A stretch of 64,000 nucleotides of DNA from Scylla paramamosain (GCF_035594125.1 NW_026973702.1:92501-156500), one strand, 5' to 3'. Shown: positions 1 through 11,680, numbered from the stretch's first letter. A program made the numbers and translations. Notes: generated from the letters alone by a model not told the origin.

Positions 1-63
1 GGTGTCAAGAGTTTTACCTGCAAATAACGTGATAATTTCCGCCCGTGGTTAATGAGCTGCCTC

Positions 64-97
<34 letters not shown>

Positions 98-155
98 TGG
101 GGAGAAGGAAGGTTATATAAAGGTAAGTACGTCATATTACATGCTAACAATATTT
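1..155. other. Unique sequence with (GT)n
   Basis: A short GT microsatellite at 66-96. Nothing else is recognised. Confidence 0.7.
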
Positions 156-158
<3 letters not shown>

Positions 159-211
<53 letters not shown>

Positions 212-269
212 CTCTCTCTCTAAGTGTGGGTAGCAGTGCTCGCGTGGTCTAAATAGATCCTGAATAAAT

Positions 270-367
<98 letters not shown>

Positions 368-394
368 CGCTCGCTCGCTCGCTCGCTCGCTCGT
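159..394. repeat. (CT)n / (CTCG)n compound microsatellite
   Basis: CT blocks at 160-208 and 271-363, then about eight CTCG units (361-393). The minus-strand open frame rich in Glu-Arg is only the translated repeat. Confidence 0.95.
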
Positions 395-1420
395 ATCATA
401 TAATAATCCTCTTTCCTCCATTATTCCCCTCTCCCCTCCATTCTCCTCTTCCATTTTCCTCCTCTCCTCTCATTTTTGGTCTTCTCATTATATCCACATT
501 CCTGTTTCTCATTTCCGTCCTACTTCCTTGCTTCTCTCTTTTAATTAGATGTCTGCTTTCCTCTCTTTCAGTTTTTCCTTTTATTTAATCCATTTTTTTC
601 TCCTACTTCCATATTTTGTTTTTTCTGTCCTACTTCTTACCCTCTTCCTCTTCCTCTTTGTTTCGACTCGGCACTTCTTTCTTCTTTGCTTTCTTTCCAT
701 AAACTACTTCCCTCTCACTACTTTCCCTCTCCTTCTTCTCTTGTTCTCTTTCTTTCTTTCCTTTTCCATTCTTTCCCCCTCTTTCATCACTCCTTTATTT
801 CTCCCTGACACTGCTCTTTCCCTCTATCGTGTATTCTCTCCCTTCCTTCTTTCCTCTCCAGTCCTCTTGTCCTTTCCTTTCCTCTATCTGTTTCCCCCTC
901 TTCTATTTCTTCTATTATTCATTTCCATTCCTGTTCTTTCTCTCTATTCTATACTGTCCTTCCTTCCTTCCTTTCTTTCCTGTCCTCTTGTCTGTCTTCC
1001 CTATCCTCTCTCTTTCCTCTCGTCTACTTCTCCTTTATTCCTTCTTGACTTAGCTCCTTTCCTCTGTCCTGCACTCTCTCCCTTCGTCTCCTGCTCTCTT
1101 CCTTCCCATCCTCTCTTTCCATTCTTCTACTTTTCCTTCATTCCTTCTCTTCCTTTCCCTCTATCCTACAGTGCTTTCCTTCCTCTTCTATTCTCTTCCC
1201 TTTCTACCTTTTCCCCTCTTATATTTCTCCCTAATTCCTTTCTTCCTCTCCTGTACGCTTGTCTTCCTTCGCTCTCCCTTCTCTTTCACCTCTCCTGGTT
1301 CTCCCCCTCCTTCATTCCCCTTTACCACACAACCATCCACCACCAATACCCAATCTTCCCACCCACTTCCCCTCTATTCCACTTCCCTTCCCCTCGCTTC
1401 CACTTCACTGTAGACTAAAG
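395..1420. repeat. 1 kb pyrimidine-rich tract
   Basis: The plus strand is overwhelmingly C and T, with a degenerate CCTTYC/TTCYTC texture. The 289-codon frame at 549-1418 is Leu/Phe/Ser/Pro only, as expected of pyrimidine-only codons, and has no domain. I read it as degenerate polypyrimidine DNA. Confidence 0.8.
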
Positions 1421-1757
1421 GGGCGCCTCCAATATTGCCCTCAGGGAAGACTCAGACACAGGGACACGGGGATAGAGGGATACAGCAGGGAAGAATACTT
1501 ATTGCATATTCCTCTACCAGTTTAAAGCAACAGCCGAGGAATTTGTGGCTTGTTTTTTTTTCTCTCTCTCTCTCTTTTTCAACGTTGCAGTAGAAGGTCT
1601 TTCTTGAACGAGGAGGAGGATGAAGGAAAAGGAGATGAATGCAATTATTGGTCGAGTTTATAAAAGAAAAGAAGAATGCTGAGTTGATTGCAATTAAAGT
1701 CTCGTTTTGATCCTAATTTGATTTTCCCTCACAATTCTTCACTCCTTGTTTACTGGC

Positions 1758-1758
<1 letters not shown>
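1421..1758. other. Unique non-coding
   Basis: No gene or family recognised; a short CT run lies at 1559-1575. Confidence 0.6.
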
Positions 1759-1803
<45 letters not shown>

Positions 1804-2000
1804 ACCACCACCACCACCACCACCACCACCACCATGATCAACACATGCCTTCTGCTCCTGCTCGTTAAACACCCAACAGGAGGAGGAGGAGGAGGCTATA
1901 GATGACAAAGAGGAAAGAGTAGATGATCTAGAACAGGAATGACGTAAGGAAGAAATGGAGTTGGCAGCGTGGAGGAGGAGGAGGAGGAGGAGGAGGAGGT
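1759..2000. repeat. (AC)n(CCA)n and (GGA)n microsatellites
   Basis: (AC)n 1759-1801 passes into (CCA)n 1802-1834. Two (GGA)n blocks follow near 1879-1894 and 1971-1999. Confidence 0.92.
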
Positions 2001-2102
2001 AGATGAAAATGAGGAGAAAGATGAGGAGGACCCGGCTTAATGAGGAGGGAGGAGTGGGCGCCTTGGAAATAAATGAGAAATTTGGCCTCTTGATTGCGAG
2101 TG

Positions 2103-2185
<83 letters not shown>
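2103..2185. repeat. (AG)n microsatellite
   Basis: About 41 uninterrupted units. Confidence 0.95.
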
Positions 2186-2188
<3 letters not shown>

Positions 2189-2279
2189 GTTACTTCCATC
2201 TGTCGATTCATAACACGCGGAAAATTGAGCGAATATTTAAAAAGTTGACAAGAGGAATAACATAATGTAACTAATGTGA

Positions 2280-2570
2280 CTGTTGTTGTTGTTGTTGTTG
2301 TTGTTGTTGCTGTTGTGGTGGTGGTAGCGGGAGTAGTAGTAGTAGTGGTGATGGAGGTCTTGGTGGTGGTGGTGGTGGTGGTGGTGGTAGTAGTAGTAGT
2401 GGTGATGGCGGTCATGGTGGTGGTGGTGGTGGTGGTGGTGGTAGTAGTGGTGATGGAGGTCATGGTGGTGGTGGTGGTGGTGGTGGTGGTGGTTGTGGTA
2501 GTAGTAGTAGTGGTGATGGCGGTCATGGTGGTGGTGGTGGTGGTAGTAGTAGTGGTGATGGAGGTCATGG

Positions 2571-2601
<31 letters not shown>

Positions 2602-2701
2602 AGTAGTAGTAGTGGTAATGGAGGTCATGGTGGTGGTGGTGGTGGTGGTGGTGGTGGTATTAGTAGTGGTGATGGAGGTCATGGTGCTGGTGGTGGTGAT
2701 G

Positions 2702-2733
<32 letters not shown>

Positions 2734-2956
2734 GGTGATGGAGGTCATGGTGGTGGTGGTGGTGGTGGTGGTGGTGGTGGTAGTAGTAGTAGTGGTAATG
2801 GAGGTCATGGTGGTGGTGGTGGTGGTGGTGGTGGTGATGGTAGTATTAGTAGTGGTGATGGAGGTCATGGTGGTGGTGGTGGTGATGGTGGTGGTGGTAG
2901 TAGTAGTAGTAGTGGTGATGGAGGTCATGGTGGTGGTGGTGGTGGTGGCGGTGGTA
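2280..2956. repeat. GTR trinucleotide minisatellite with higher-order unit
   Basis: After (TTG)10, runs of GGT and AGT are punctuated 11 times by the anchor GGTRATGGMGGTCMTGG (near 2348, 2398, 2449, 2509, 2554, 2612, 2669, 2733, 2792, 2853, 2914), at 45-65 bp spacing. Both strands are open (235 codons plus, longer on minus). This follows from a triplet repeat without stop codons and is not evidence of a gene. Confidence 0.93.
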
Positions 2957-3240
2957 GTGTTTATATTCACACTCACTGCCTGACATCCTCCTTTGTGTGC
3001 GTGTAAACAGACCTTTTTATTCATTTATTTTCTCTCTCTCTAGCAATTAGACTCCCATGTTGCTGTGGCTTACATCTGTCAGTCAGTCAGTCAAGCAATC
3101 AATCTCAAGCACCCTGAAAGTCTAAAGCATTACTGAAAACCGTCTTGGTCTTCATCGTTACCTAAATGAGGAGTGATAGAAGAGAAACAGAAAAGAGGAC
3201 AGTAAATAAGGTTTCAAGACACCTAGCCTTTAATTTTTGA
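2957..3240. other. Unique non-coding
   Basis: Includes a short CAGT repeat (3079-3092). No gene seen. Confidence 0.6.
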
Positions 3241-3246
3241 CGACCG

Positions 3247-3580
<334 letters not shown>

Positions 3581-3594
3581 TCAAAAAAAGTTAA

Positions 3595-5290
3595 AATGAT
3601 AAAGCCTAAGAAGAAGAAGAAGGGAAAGAAGACAACAAAATTAAGAGACAGTTATGAGAAAGCCGACGAACAACAAGAGGAATAGTAAGAGAAGCACCAT
3701 TCTTAACCTCCTCCTAAAAAAGGACATTTGTAAAGAGAAAGCCTAAAGGGAAGAGTCAGGAGAAAAGGCCAAAAGGAGATATTTATCAGGAAAAGGTCTA
3801 TGAAGAAGAGGAAGACAAGCAGAAAAAGAAGTCATTTAGAAGAATGCCGACGAAGAAGAGGAAAAGGAAGAGGAAGGGAAGAAGACCAAAAACAAGACAT
3901 TTATAAGAATAAAATTTGGAAAAAAGAGGAAGGGAAAAAAACATTTTAAAAGAAAGCCAACGAAGAAGAAGAACAAGAAGAAGAAAAGAAAAGAAAAGAA
4001 AAGAAAAGAAAAGAAAAGAAAAGAAAAGAAAAAAGAAGAAGAAAAAATCAAGACGAACACATGAAAACAACAACAATAACCAACAGCAACGAACAAGTAG
4101 ATGGAGAAGAAGAATATAAAAAAAAGACACATTTACAAGAAAAAAAAATATTTACAAGCCAATGAAGCAAAAGAAAGTGGAAGAAAAAAAAACGAATAAA
4201 AAATGTATAAGAACAAGGCCAAGGAAAAGAGGAAGAGGAAGAGAAGTAACCCAGAATACATTTACCCCCCAAAAAATAAGATAAAATAAAAAGGAAAAGA
4301 AAAAGCCAACGAAGAAAGGAAAGAGGAAGAGGAAAAGAATAAGCCCAGAAGATACGAGTATATATAAGAAGTAACCCTGAGAAGAGGAGGAGGAGGAGGA
4401 GGAGGAGTAGAAGGAAAAAGAGAGGAGGGAATCCCAATCAACATGAACACTTTAAAACTCTCACTCGACTTGGTGATAATAAAACAATAAAAACTCAAGT
4501 CTCCATTTTCTGCGAATGAGGAGGAGGAGAAGTAGGAGGTGGAAGAGGAGGAGGAGGAGAAGGAGGAGGAGGAGGAGGAGGAGGAGGAGGAGGAGGAGGA
4601 GGAGGAGGAGGAGGAGGAGAGCGAGAACAGTGATAGCTAGGATAAACAGTGAATACTAAAACAAGAAGATAGACGATGAGAAAGACAATGAAGAAAAGGA
4701 AGAAGAGGAGGAGGGATAAGAAGAAAAGATTGAAACATCCTCAAACATTTTATCATACTTGCAGATTATTTACATTGTGACTATTTAAAGTACATGAAGA
4801 AAATAAGGTGCCAATAGTCCATATAAAGCATGTTTTTATTTATTTTTTTTTTATTTGACCAAAACAACAACAACAACAAAAAAAAAAAAGAGAAAATAAG
4901 AGGAGAAAGAGGAGGGGAGGAAAATGAAAACGACGAAGATGGCAAGGATGAGGAGTGAACAGAACAAGGAGAAGAGAGACGATGAGAGAAACAAGGAAGA
5001 TGAGGAGGAGGAGGAATAAGAAGAAAAAAAAAAGGAGGCTGAAAACGATAATAGTAACGAACAGTACAATGACAGAAAAGACAAGAAGAGACGATGAAAC
5101 AGACAAAGAAGAGGAAGAGGAGGAAGAAGAAGAAGAGAACGAGGCTGAAAACGATGATAAAGATTAACAATAAACAGAACAATGAAAGGAAAGACAAGGA
5201 GACGATGAAAGAGACAAGGAAGAAGAAAAGGAGGAGGAGGAGGAGGAGGAGGAGGAAGACAGGAAGAAAGAGAGGAATCGCTGCTCTCTC
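3595..5290. repeat. 1.7 kb purine-rich tract with embedded (AAAAG)n and (GGA)n
   Basis: The plus strand is almost all A and G (GAAGAAG, AGGAAGAGG). It includes (AAAAG)n at 3985-4030, (GGA)n at 4382-4407 and a long (GGA)n at 4553-4620. All open frames are Lys/Glu/Arg-rich on one strand and Ser/Phe/Leu-rich on the other, so they are compositional. Confidence 0.85.
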
Positions 5291-5519
5291 ACAGGTCGTT
5301 TGGCAAATTGATTGAGGCTGGAAATCGTGATATGATCTTTCTCCCTATCCTCTGTCTTCCTCCTCTCCCCCTCCTTCCTCTCCCTCCTTCCTTTCTAAAT
5401 AACTACCGGCAAAAAATCAAAACCAATAGTACACCATGATAGCCCATTAAATTCCCCACAATTTACTTTCAACACTATTCGAAAAGTATATTAAAAACAT
5501 TAAAAAAAAAAAAAAAAAG

Positions 5520-6402
5520 CTTCAAAAAACTCCCAAAAGATGCCAGACAAAGATCAAGATTCAAGATTGTAAACTAGAGAGAGCATTTAGATACAAGATT
5601 AGGCTTGAGAAAATGGATGACTCAAGAATAGCAAGGAAGGTGTACCTGTAGATTGAAAGTGGAAGCAAATGGTGGAAGAGGTGCATGAGAATGACAGACA
5701 GGATTGGCTTATAAGTTGTGTGGGCGATGAGAATGGCTGGGAGGAATCAAAATGAGATTGAATGGGTGGTAACAAGAGGCAGAGTGGGAGCTGACTGGGA
5801 TGTGAGAAAATGGAAGAATGAGATAGACAAAGAAGTGAAATGTGTGGGACTGAATGAATGGAAGAATGAGACGGAAAGAAAGAAGACCCTGGAATGGTAC
5901 AAGAAGAAAGGGGCCCCAAGGTATGAAAGGTAGTATGATGGAAGCCTGGGCCGTGATCTCTTCCGAGCGAGGGCACAGTGTATGGATGTGAATGCAAGGA
6001 GTTACAGGTGGTCTGAGTCCCGCAGCAAAGTGTGCCGGATGTGTGACATGGGAGAGGATGAGACGGTGCAACATGTGGTGGTGGAATGTGTGAAGTATGC
6101 CAGAGACAGGAATGAGATGATGCAAGTGATACTGACTGAGTTAGGGCATGATAGGAATGAAAGAGTGGAGAAGACAGGAAAGGAGTGGATGGTGTTGCTG
6201 GGACTGTGTAGAGACGAATGAAAGGATGACTGAGGCGGTGAAACAGTTTCTGGAGAGAATGTGGCGTGCCAGATGTACGAACAGTTACTGTAGATGATGC
6301 TGTTTGTTATTTTTTTTTTTTCCCCTTCTACAGGAGTTGCCGATCCAAAGGCCTGGCTTAAGAGTGATCCCGAGCTACCTGTACCATCAAGATCAAGATC
6401 GA
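5520..6402 (+). mobile_element. LINE 3' fragment with C-terminal zinc-knuckle-like motif (LINE-B)
   Basis: Degraded plus-strand frames read as the C-terminal part of a non-LTR retroposon protein: FKIVKLERAFRYKIRLEKMD near 5555-5620, then the open piece 5982-6221. The latter contains CRMCDMGEDETVQHVVVEC, a C-x2-C-x9-H-x4-C knuckle of the kind found at RT C-termini. A 3'UTR with GAGTTGCCGATCCAAAGG and a short ATCAAG-type tail ends near 6402. Stops and shifts show that it is inactive. Confidence 0.7.
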
Positions 6403-6850
6403 GCGTCCATATCAGATGGTGAGTCTGCGTACAAAATTGCATCGGAGGGGTTGATAGAGGCAGCCACAATTATCCATCATCATCGGCGACACCATGGCTC
6501 TTGAGAAGGTAACATGGCTACCATTCTACACTCACATCATCTGGCTATCAACACACACGAGAATGGCGGCGGTGCGGAGGTTTAAATAGGGAAAATAGGC
6601 GTATATGTGAGGGCGGGTGGCGGGGATCCTATGGCGGAAAATCGAGGGTGATGCCCCACCGTTATTAATTACTCCTTTATTTAGCGATTTACAACACACA
6701 CACCTGCCCGCCAGTAAGAAGCAGGTGTGGGCGGCCATCTTGAGCGCTAAGGGACGAGGGGACAAGGGGAAATAAGGAAATATGACTCAAAATGCCTCCT
6801 TATTTTATTGTATTTTCGATTTTTTTATTTTTTTTTATTTATGGAATTGT
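6403..6850. other. Unique region
   Basis: No recognised gene. ATGGCTCTTGAGAAG followed by GTAACA at 6491-6511 could be a small first exon of the downstream Ran-binding gene, but this is speculation. Confidence 0.3.
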
Positions 6851-6851
6851 T

Positions 6852-6906
<55 letters not shown>

Positions 6907-7261
6907 GAAGGGAGGGCGGGAGTGGGGGAGTTCTTGTGTATGTTAAGGATAAAAAAAAAAAACGTAAATATTTTCCTTATTTTTTCTTCATTTTCTTGTT
7001 TGTTGTTTGTTTTGTTTGTTTGTTTTGTTGGTTCGTTATGTGTGTGTGTGTGTGTGTGTGTGTGTCAGAATATATCGTTTTTATTTTTTTCATTTTTTTC
7101 AGTTTTCTTGTCTCAACTGAATATTTGTTTGTTTGTTTGTTTGTTTGTTTGTTTGTATATCCATGTATGTTTGTCCTCTTCTTCCTCTTCCTCCTCTTTC
7201 TTTCATCTAGACTTCCTCTTCTCTCTTCCCATCTCTTCCTCCTCCTAGCCCAACCAAGCCT

Positions 7262-7341
<80 letters not shown>

Positions 7342-7342
7342 G
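6851..7342. repeat. (GT)n, (GTTT)n and (CT)n microsatellites
   Basis: (GT)n 6853-6903 and 7038-7065, (GTTT)n 7123-7157, (CT)n 7264-7338. The last CT block forms the pyrimidine tract of the acceptor at 7341-7342. Confidence 0.93.
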
Positions 7343-7502
7343 ACAGACAGACCTCGATGACAGCGTGGTGAGCGAGGAGGGGGAGTCAACCAGCAGAGTG
7401 GGGGAGCATGACCCCTACTTTGAACCAGTGGTGACCTTGCTGGAGGTCTTCGTGGTTAGTGATGATGACCAGGAGGAGGAAATGATAAGACTGAGTTTCG
7501 AG
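7343..7502 (+). CDS. RanBP1-like gene, exon with start of Ran-binding domain
   Basis: After a CT-repeat acceptor the frame reads DLDDSVVSEEGESTSRVGEH, then HDPYFEPVVTL...VVSDDDQEEEMIRLSFE. HDPxFEPxVxLPE followed by an acidic stretch is the hallmark entry of RanBP1/RanBP2 Ran-binding domains, which bind Ran-GTP and assist RanGAP in nuclear transport. The donor is GTCAGG at 7503. In phase with the next exon this gives EEEMIRLSFE-YKLFLYHTSE. The start codon and upstream exons are not found. Confidence 0.62.
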
Positions 7503-7525
7503 GTCAGGTCAGGTTGGTAATGGTG

Positions 7526-7527
<2 letters not shown>

Positions 7528-7590
<63 letters not shown>

Positions 7591-7600
7591 GTTATTATTA
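7528..7600. repeat. (ATT)n microsatellite
   Basis: About 22 ATT units in the intron between the two Ran-binding exons. Confidence 0.92.
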
Positions 7601-7760
7601 TTTTTGTGAGTTTTTTATTGGTTTATTATTTTATTGAGAAATGTTGGTAGTTTTGTTGTTTCTTGTTGTTAGGTGAGGTGAGGTCAGGTCAAGTACTGAT
7701 GGTAATTTTGCTGTTTTATCATTGTTAGGTAAGGTCAGGTTTTCTTATTGCAGGTAAATA

Positions 7761-7761
<1 letters not shown>

Positions 7762-7804
<43 letters not shown>

Positions 7805-7938
7805 TATTATTATTATTATTTTCTCTCAATCTATGTTTTCTTTCTTACCTCCTCCTCCTCCTCCTCCTCCTCCTCCTCCTCCTCCTCCTCCTCCTCCTCC
7901 TTCTCCTCCTCCTCCTCCTCCTCCTCCTCCTCCTCTCC
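7762..7938. repeat. (ATT)n and (CCT)n microsatellites
   Basis: ATT block 7762-7820, then CCT block 7850-7936, in the same intron. Confidence 0.92.
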
Positions 7939-8032
7939 TTGTTCTTCACATAACTTCTCTTCATTTTATTAACCTAACCTAACATGCAGACAGTGCCAGC
8001 CTAACGTAACCTCCCCCTCCACCTGCAGGCAG

Positions 8033-8131
8033 TACAAGCTGTTTCTTTATCACACCTCTGAGTCGCCCCCACAGTGGAAGGAACGGGGCATGGGGGCCAT
8101 TAACATTCTGAGGAACAAGCAGAAGAAGGCT
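8033..8131 (+). CDS. RanBP1-like gene, second exon of Ran-binding domain
   Basis: 33 codons, YKLFLYHTSESPPQWKERG followed by MGAINILRNKQKKA, bounded by CAG (two tandem acceptors, 8027-8028 and 8031-8032) and GTAAGT. PxWKERGxGxxxIL is the central, highly conserved strand pair of the Ran-binding domain. The rest of the domain (the LMRR...ANHYI half) is not found downstream in the window. The next possible exon at 8356 gives VEFVQQQN and a stop. The gene is therefore either truncated or incomplete here. Confidence 0.68.
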
Positions 8132-8355
8132 GTAAGTGATTGGGTTAGGTTTGTGTGTGTGTGTGTGTGTTGACTGGGCTGCCTCATGTGGGATTACCAG
8201 CCTGATCTGATTGTCTGACAGACAGACAAGAAGACAGACAGACAGATAGATTATTATCACTATATTATTACCAGTCATTAATTCAAATAGATAGATTATT
8301 ATTATTGTTATTATTATTTTATCACCAGCCATTAATTCTCTCCTTATTTTTCAGG

Positions 8356-8382
8356 TGGAGTTTGTTCAGCAGCAGAATTAAT
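8356..8382 (+). CDS. Possible short terminal exon after the Ran-binding fragment
   Basis: A good acceptor (TTATTTTTCAG) is followed in phase by eight codons and TAA. It lacks any Ran-binding-domain match, so it may be a false exon or the end of a decayed copy. Confidence 0.2.
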
Positions 8383-8384
8383 GC

Positions 8385-8517
8385 CAGTGGTTGAGTTCAG
8401 ATCCTCCAAGACACACAGACACACACACAGCAGCCCCTCCACTTCCCCACAGCCCTCCACAGCCCCTGACACAGTATCTGACACAGGCCCTTCACAGACC
8501 ACCACATACCTCACACA
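8385..8517. repeat. Degenerate CACAGCCC-type repeat (left half)
   Basis: Loose repeats of CACAGCCCYTCCAC/TGACACAG continue on the far side of the LINE at 9127-9250, so one repeat tract was split by the insertion. Confidence 0.6.
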
Positions 8518-9119
8518 TACATAAGAACATAAGAACATAAGAAATAAGGGAAGCTGCAAGAAGCGACCAGGCTTACACATGGCAGTCCCTGTATGAAATA
8601 TACCTACCTATTTCCATCTGTTATCCCCATCCATAAACTTGTCTAATCTTCTCTTAAAGCTCTCTAGTGTCCTAGCACTAACTACATGATTACTGAGTCC
8701 GTTCCACTCATCTACCACTTTTTTTGAGAACAAATTTTTTCCTATCTCCATCCTAAACCCAAATTTTTCAAGCTTGTACCCATTATTTCTTGTTCTACCC
8801 TGGTTGCTGATCCTAAGAATTTTGCCTACATCCCCCTTGTTATAACCTTTATACCACTCAAAGACTTCTATCAGGTCCCCTCTTAACCTACGTATCTCTA
8901 AAGAATGTAAATTTAACAGCTTCAACCTCGCCTCGTAAGGAATACTCCTCATCCCCTGTATCCTTTTAGTCATTCTCCTCTGTACTGATTCTAATAGACC
9001 TATATCTTTCCTGTAATGTGGGGACCAGAACTGCACAGCGTAGTCTAGATGAGGTCTGACCAGCGCCAAGTATAACTTCAATACTACTTCCGGCCTTCTA
9101 CTTTTAACACTCCTAAAAA
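8518..9119 (-). mobile_element. CR1-like LINE, 3' end
   Basis: The minus strand encodes the RT C-terminus (KLYLALVRPHLDYAVQFWSP, LLESVQRRMTKRIQGM, SLEIRRLRGDLIEVF, ending NRWK-stop near 8608). This is the classic CR1-type LVRPHLEY...QFWSPHY...RRLRGD series. The 3' end carries an octamer tail (TTCTTATG)n at 8518-8545 on the plus complement, like CR1's 8 bp tails. TCACACA occurs on both sides (8511-8517 and 9120-9126) and may be the target duplication. Confidence 0.87.
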
Positions 9120-9126
9120 TCACACA

Positions 9127-9420
9127 CCACAGGAGCCTCACAAACAGTCTGACAGCCTTCACAAGCAGCCCCACACTCCACCACAGACACACCAGACCCA
9201 CAGCCCTTCACCTCACCCACTTCCCAGCCCCCCACAGCCCTCCAGCCACCACAAATGAAGTGAAAGGAAGGGACTGTGGCTTCACCCAGCCAGCCAGGAC
9301 AGCCTACAGAGAGGGGGTAGTCCCAGTCAAGTCACAAAATATAGGCTTGGTTCTTCCTACAGTTTGAAGTCAATGATTGGACAGGTTCTCTTTGTTTACT
9401 TGTTATTGTTTTTTTCTTTC
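9127..9420. other. CACAGCCC-type degenerate repeat then unique DNA
   Basis: Right half of the split repeat (to about 9250) followed by unrecognised unique sequence. Confidence 0.55.
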
Positions 9421-9563
<143 letters not shown>

Positions 9564-9589
9564 TAACACTAACCACTCATTATTTCTCT

Positions 9590-10187
9590 ACTGGTGATCT
9601 TCTGGCTTTCCTTACTGAGTCTTGGTCATCCTCTTTTAGAGATTTTGGTGAAACTTTTGCTGTTGCCTTGGACATATCAAAAGCTTTTGATAGAGTCTGG
9701 CACAAAGCTTTGATTTCCAAACTACCCTCCTACGGCTTCTATCCTTCTCTCTGTAACTTCATCTCAAGTTTCCTTTCTGACCATTCTATTGCTGCTGTGG
9801 TAGACGGTCACTGTTCTTCTCCTAAATCTATTAACAGTGGTGTTCCTCAGGGTTCTGTCCTGTCACCCACTTTTCCTATTATTCATCAGTGACTTTCTAA
9901 AACCAAACTTGTTGTCCTATCCACTCCTATACTGATGATACCACCCTGCACTTATCCATGTCTTTTCATAGACATCCAACCCTTCAGGAAGTAAACAGTT
10001 CACGCAGGGAAGCCACAGAACACCTCACTTCTGATCTCTCAAAAATTTCTGACTGGGGCAGACCAAACTAGTTATTGTTTGCTGTCTAAAAAAAAACAAT
10101 TCTTCCATCTATCAACTCGACACAACCTTCCAGACAACTATCCCCTCTTCTTCAATGACACTCAGCTGTCCCCCTCTTCTACACTGC
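9590..10187 (+). mobile_element. LINE-A fragment, reverse transcriptase palm
   Basis: The plus strand reads FAVALDISKAFDRVWHKAL (first RT Asp) through [14 protein letters not shown]. It then shifts frame and continues, with stops, to the region matching [13 protein letters not shown] of the 17 kb copy. It begins just after a microsatellite and ends abruptly near 10187. Frameshifts mark it as dead. Confidence 0.82.
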
Positions 10188-11586
10188 CACACTCCCCTGC
10201 CTGTTTTCCCTTGGTACAAGCTTCTCATGTGATGGCTCACCCATAATTTTCCTCACATAATGAGTCCTGACAAGCTTGACAGTGAAGAAAAGTGTTGTGA
10301 TGGTATTTGTTCAAGAAGGGATCAGTAATTGTGAGACGGGAAGGAAGATGGCAAATTCAGAAGCAGCCATCACCCGGGTGGTGGACGGAGGCCGCTCACC
10401 CCCAGTCATCCTGCAGCTCACAGGCCTCTTCTGACCAGGAGAAAGATGGCGTGGCAATTAAGTGTTCACTTTGCATGTGTTCCATCAACTTATTATTCCT
10501 GTATCTGTCTTCCTTTTTTTCCCTTAGCCTTTCTCTCAGGAGTGGCAGCTGTGCCCAGCACTAGTGTAGCCCTGGCCAACTGTGTCACGGCTGTCTTTGA
10601 TCTCCCTGTCTTCCTTCCAGCCCCACAGTTACTGACCTTGACTCAAACACCATCACGCCACTCTCTTCCCTGTTAAACTTGCCGGGATCCATTGTAATGT
10701 AAGGGGTATTGAATGTGAGCGATGAAACGAGAAGGTAGTGGCAAGGGGGAAAAAAGTACAGGGGAGCGCAGGAGAGACACCTCTCTCCACTGTGCCTGAC
10801 AGTCTCTCAGTGATTGAAAGACTGAGCATAACATCTTCAGGGCACGTGAGTTGCCATGTATGACAATTTGGCACTTTTTCCATGTCTTCTTATTTGAGTA
10901 GACATATCATATCTTGTCATAATGAAAAGTCTAGTTTATCATGTATGTGGAGACCTTCAAGTTACAATACAGCCCACTGCTTTAAGAGTTAAATGTACAT
11001 GTCAATGTTTTCTGTCGTGCCTTCTTTGCTGTGTAATGTTGTGGTGAAACGGTTAAATTCTGGACCGAGTTGTGAGTCATGCAGCAGGAGTATAGATGTG
11101 TGTCTTCCCCGCAGGTGGTAACACGGAGAGGAACTGGAAGAAACCTTGGGACGCTCCCATAACTCAGGAGCAGGAAGTACACCTTACTGGAAACCTTGTG
11201 ACTGACAGGTGGCGGTGACTGCAGGAACCAATTCAGGTGACCACTGTGTTTTGTTGCTACACTTGAGAATCCTCTATCCTAAATTTAAAAATCTAAGTTT
11301 TTAATTGTCATGTCTTGTCATGTTTTTGTCCCACCAAAAAATTGATTACTAGAGCTTGATTTACTGCCATGGGAGGTATCAGAAATTGGCAAGTTGTCAT
11401 TAAAAAAAAACTGGGGAAATCAAAAATATGCACCACTTTCATTCACTCCCAACAATTTTGGATAAGGAATCCTCAACTGTATGTAATCAGAGTATTGTTG
11501 AGAGTCATGGTGTGTGTGTGTGTGTATGAATCCTTATGTATGTATGTGCAGGATAAGAGGGAGGTGGTTAATAAGATTAGTAAATG
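10188..11586. other. Unique region, no recognised gene
   Basis: Small open frames only. One at 10348-10434 (28 codons, MANSEAAITRVVDGG...) vaguely resembles a replication protein A N-terminus. Another at 11116-11218 follows an acceptor-like CCCCGCAG. Neither is supported well enough to call. Confidence 0.4.
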
Positions 11587-11680
11587 CATGGAGGAGAGGC
11601 ATGCTCTTACCAAGATTAGAAGAGCAGTAAGTGTGAAAATAGTGGTACAGGATTGCAAGAGAGGCAGTGTGTGGGCTGGG
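11587..11680 (-). mobile_element. LINE-A scrap
   Basis: GGAGAGGCATGCTCTTACCA...AGAAGAGCAGTAAGTGTGAAA matches the plus-strand text of the minus-oriented LINE-A copy around 16800-16860 with substitutions. Confidence 0.5.

Noticed and set aside
549..1418. 289-codon frame resembling a multi-pass membrane protein
   Set aside because: Codons made only of C and T give Leu, Phe, Ser and Pro. The hydrophobicity follows from pyrimidine composition, with no conserved motif.
1750..3024. 424-codon minus-strand open frame rich in Thr
   Set aside because: It is a translation of the triplet minisatellite and adjoining microsatellites. The opposite strand is equally open, and no non-repetitive domain exists.
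3798..5315. Overlapping Lys/Glu-rich and Phe/Leu-rich frames
   Set aside because: All lie in the purine tract and are compositional on both strands.
10348..10434. 28-codon frame MANSEAAITRVVDGG... resembling a replication protein A N-terminus
   Set aside because: The similarity is short and weak, the frame stops without a usable donor, and no further domain is found nearby.
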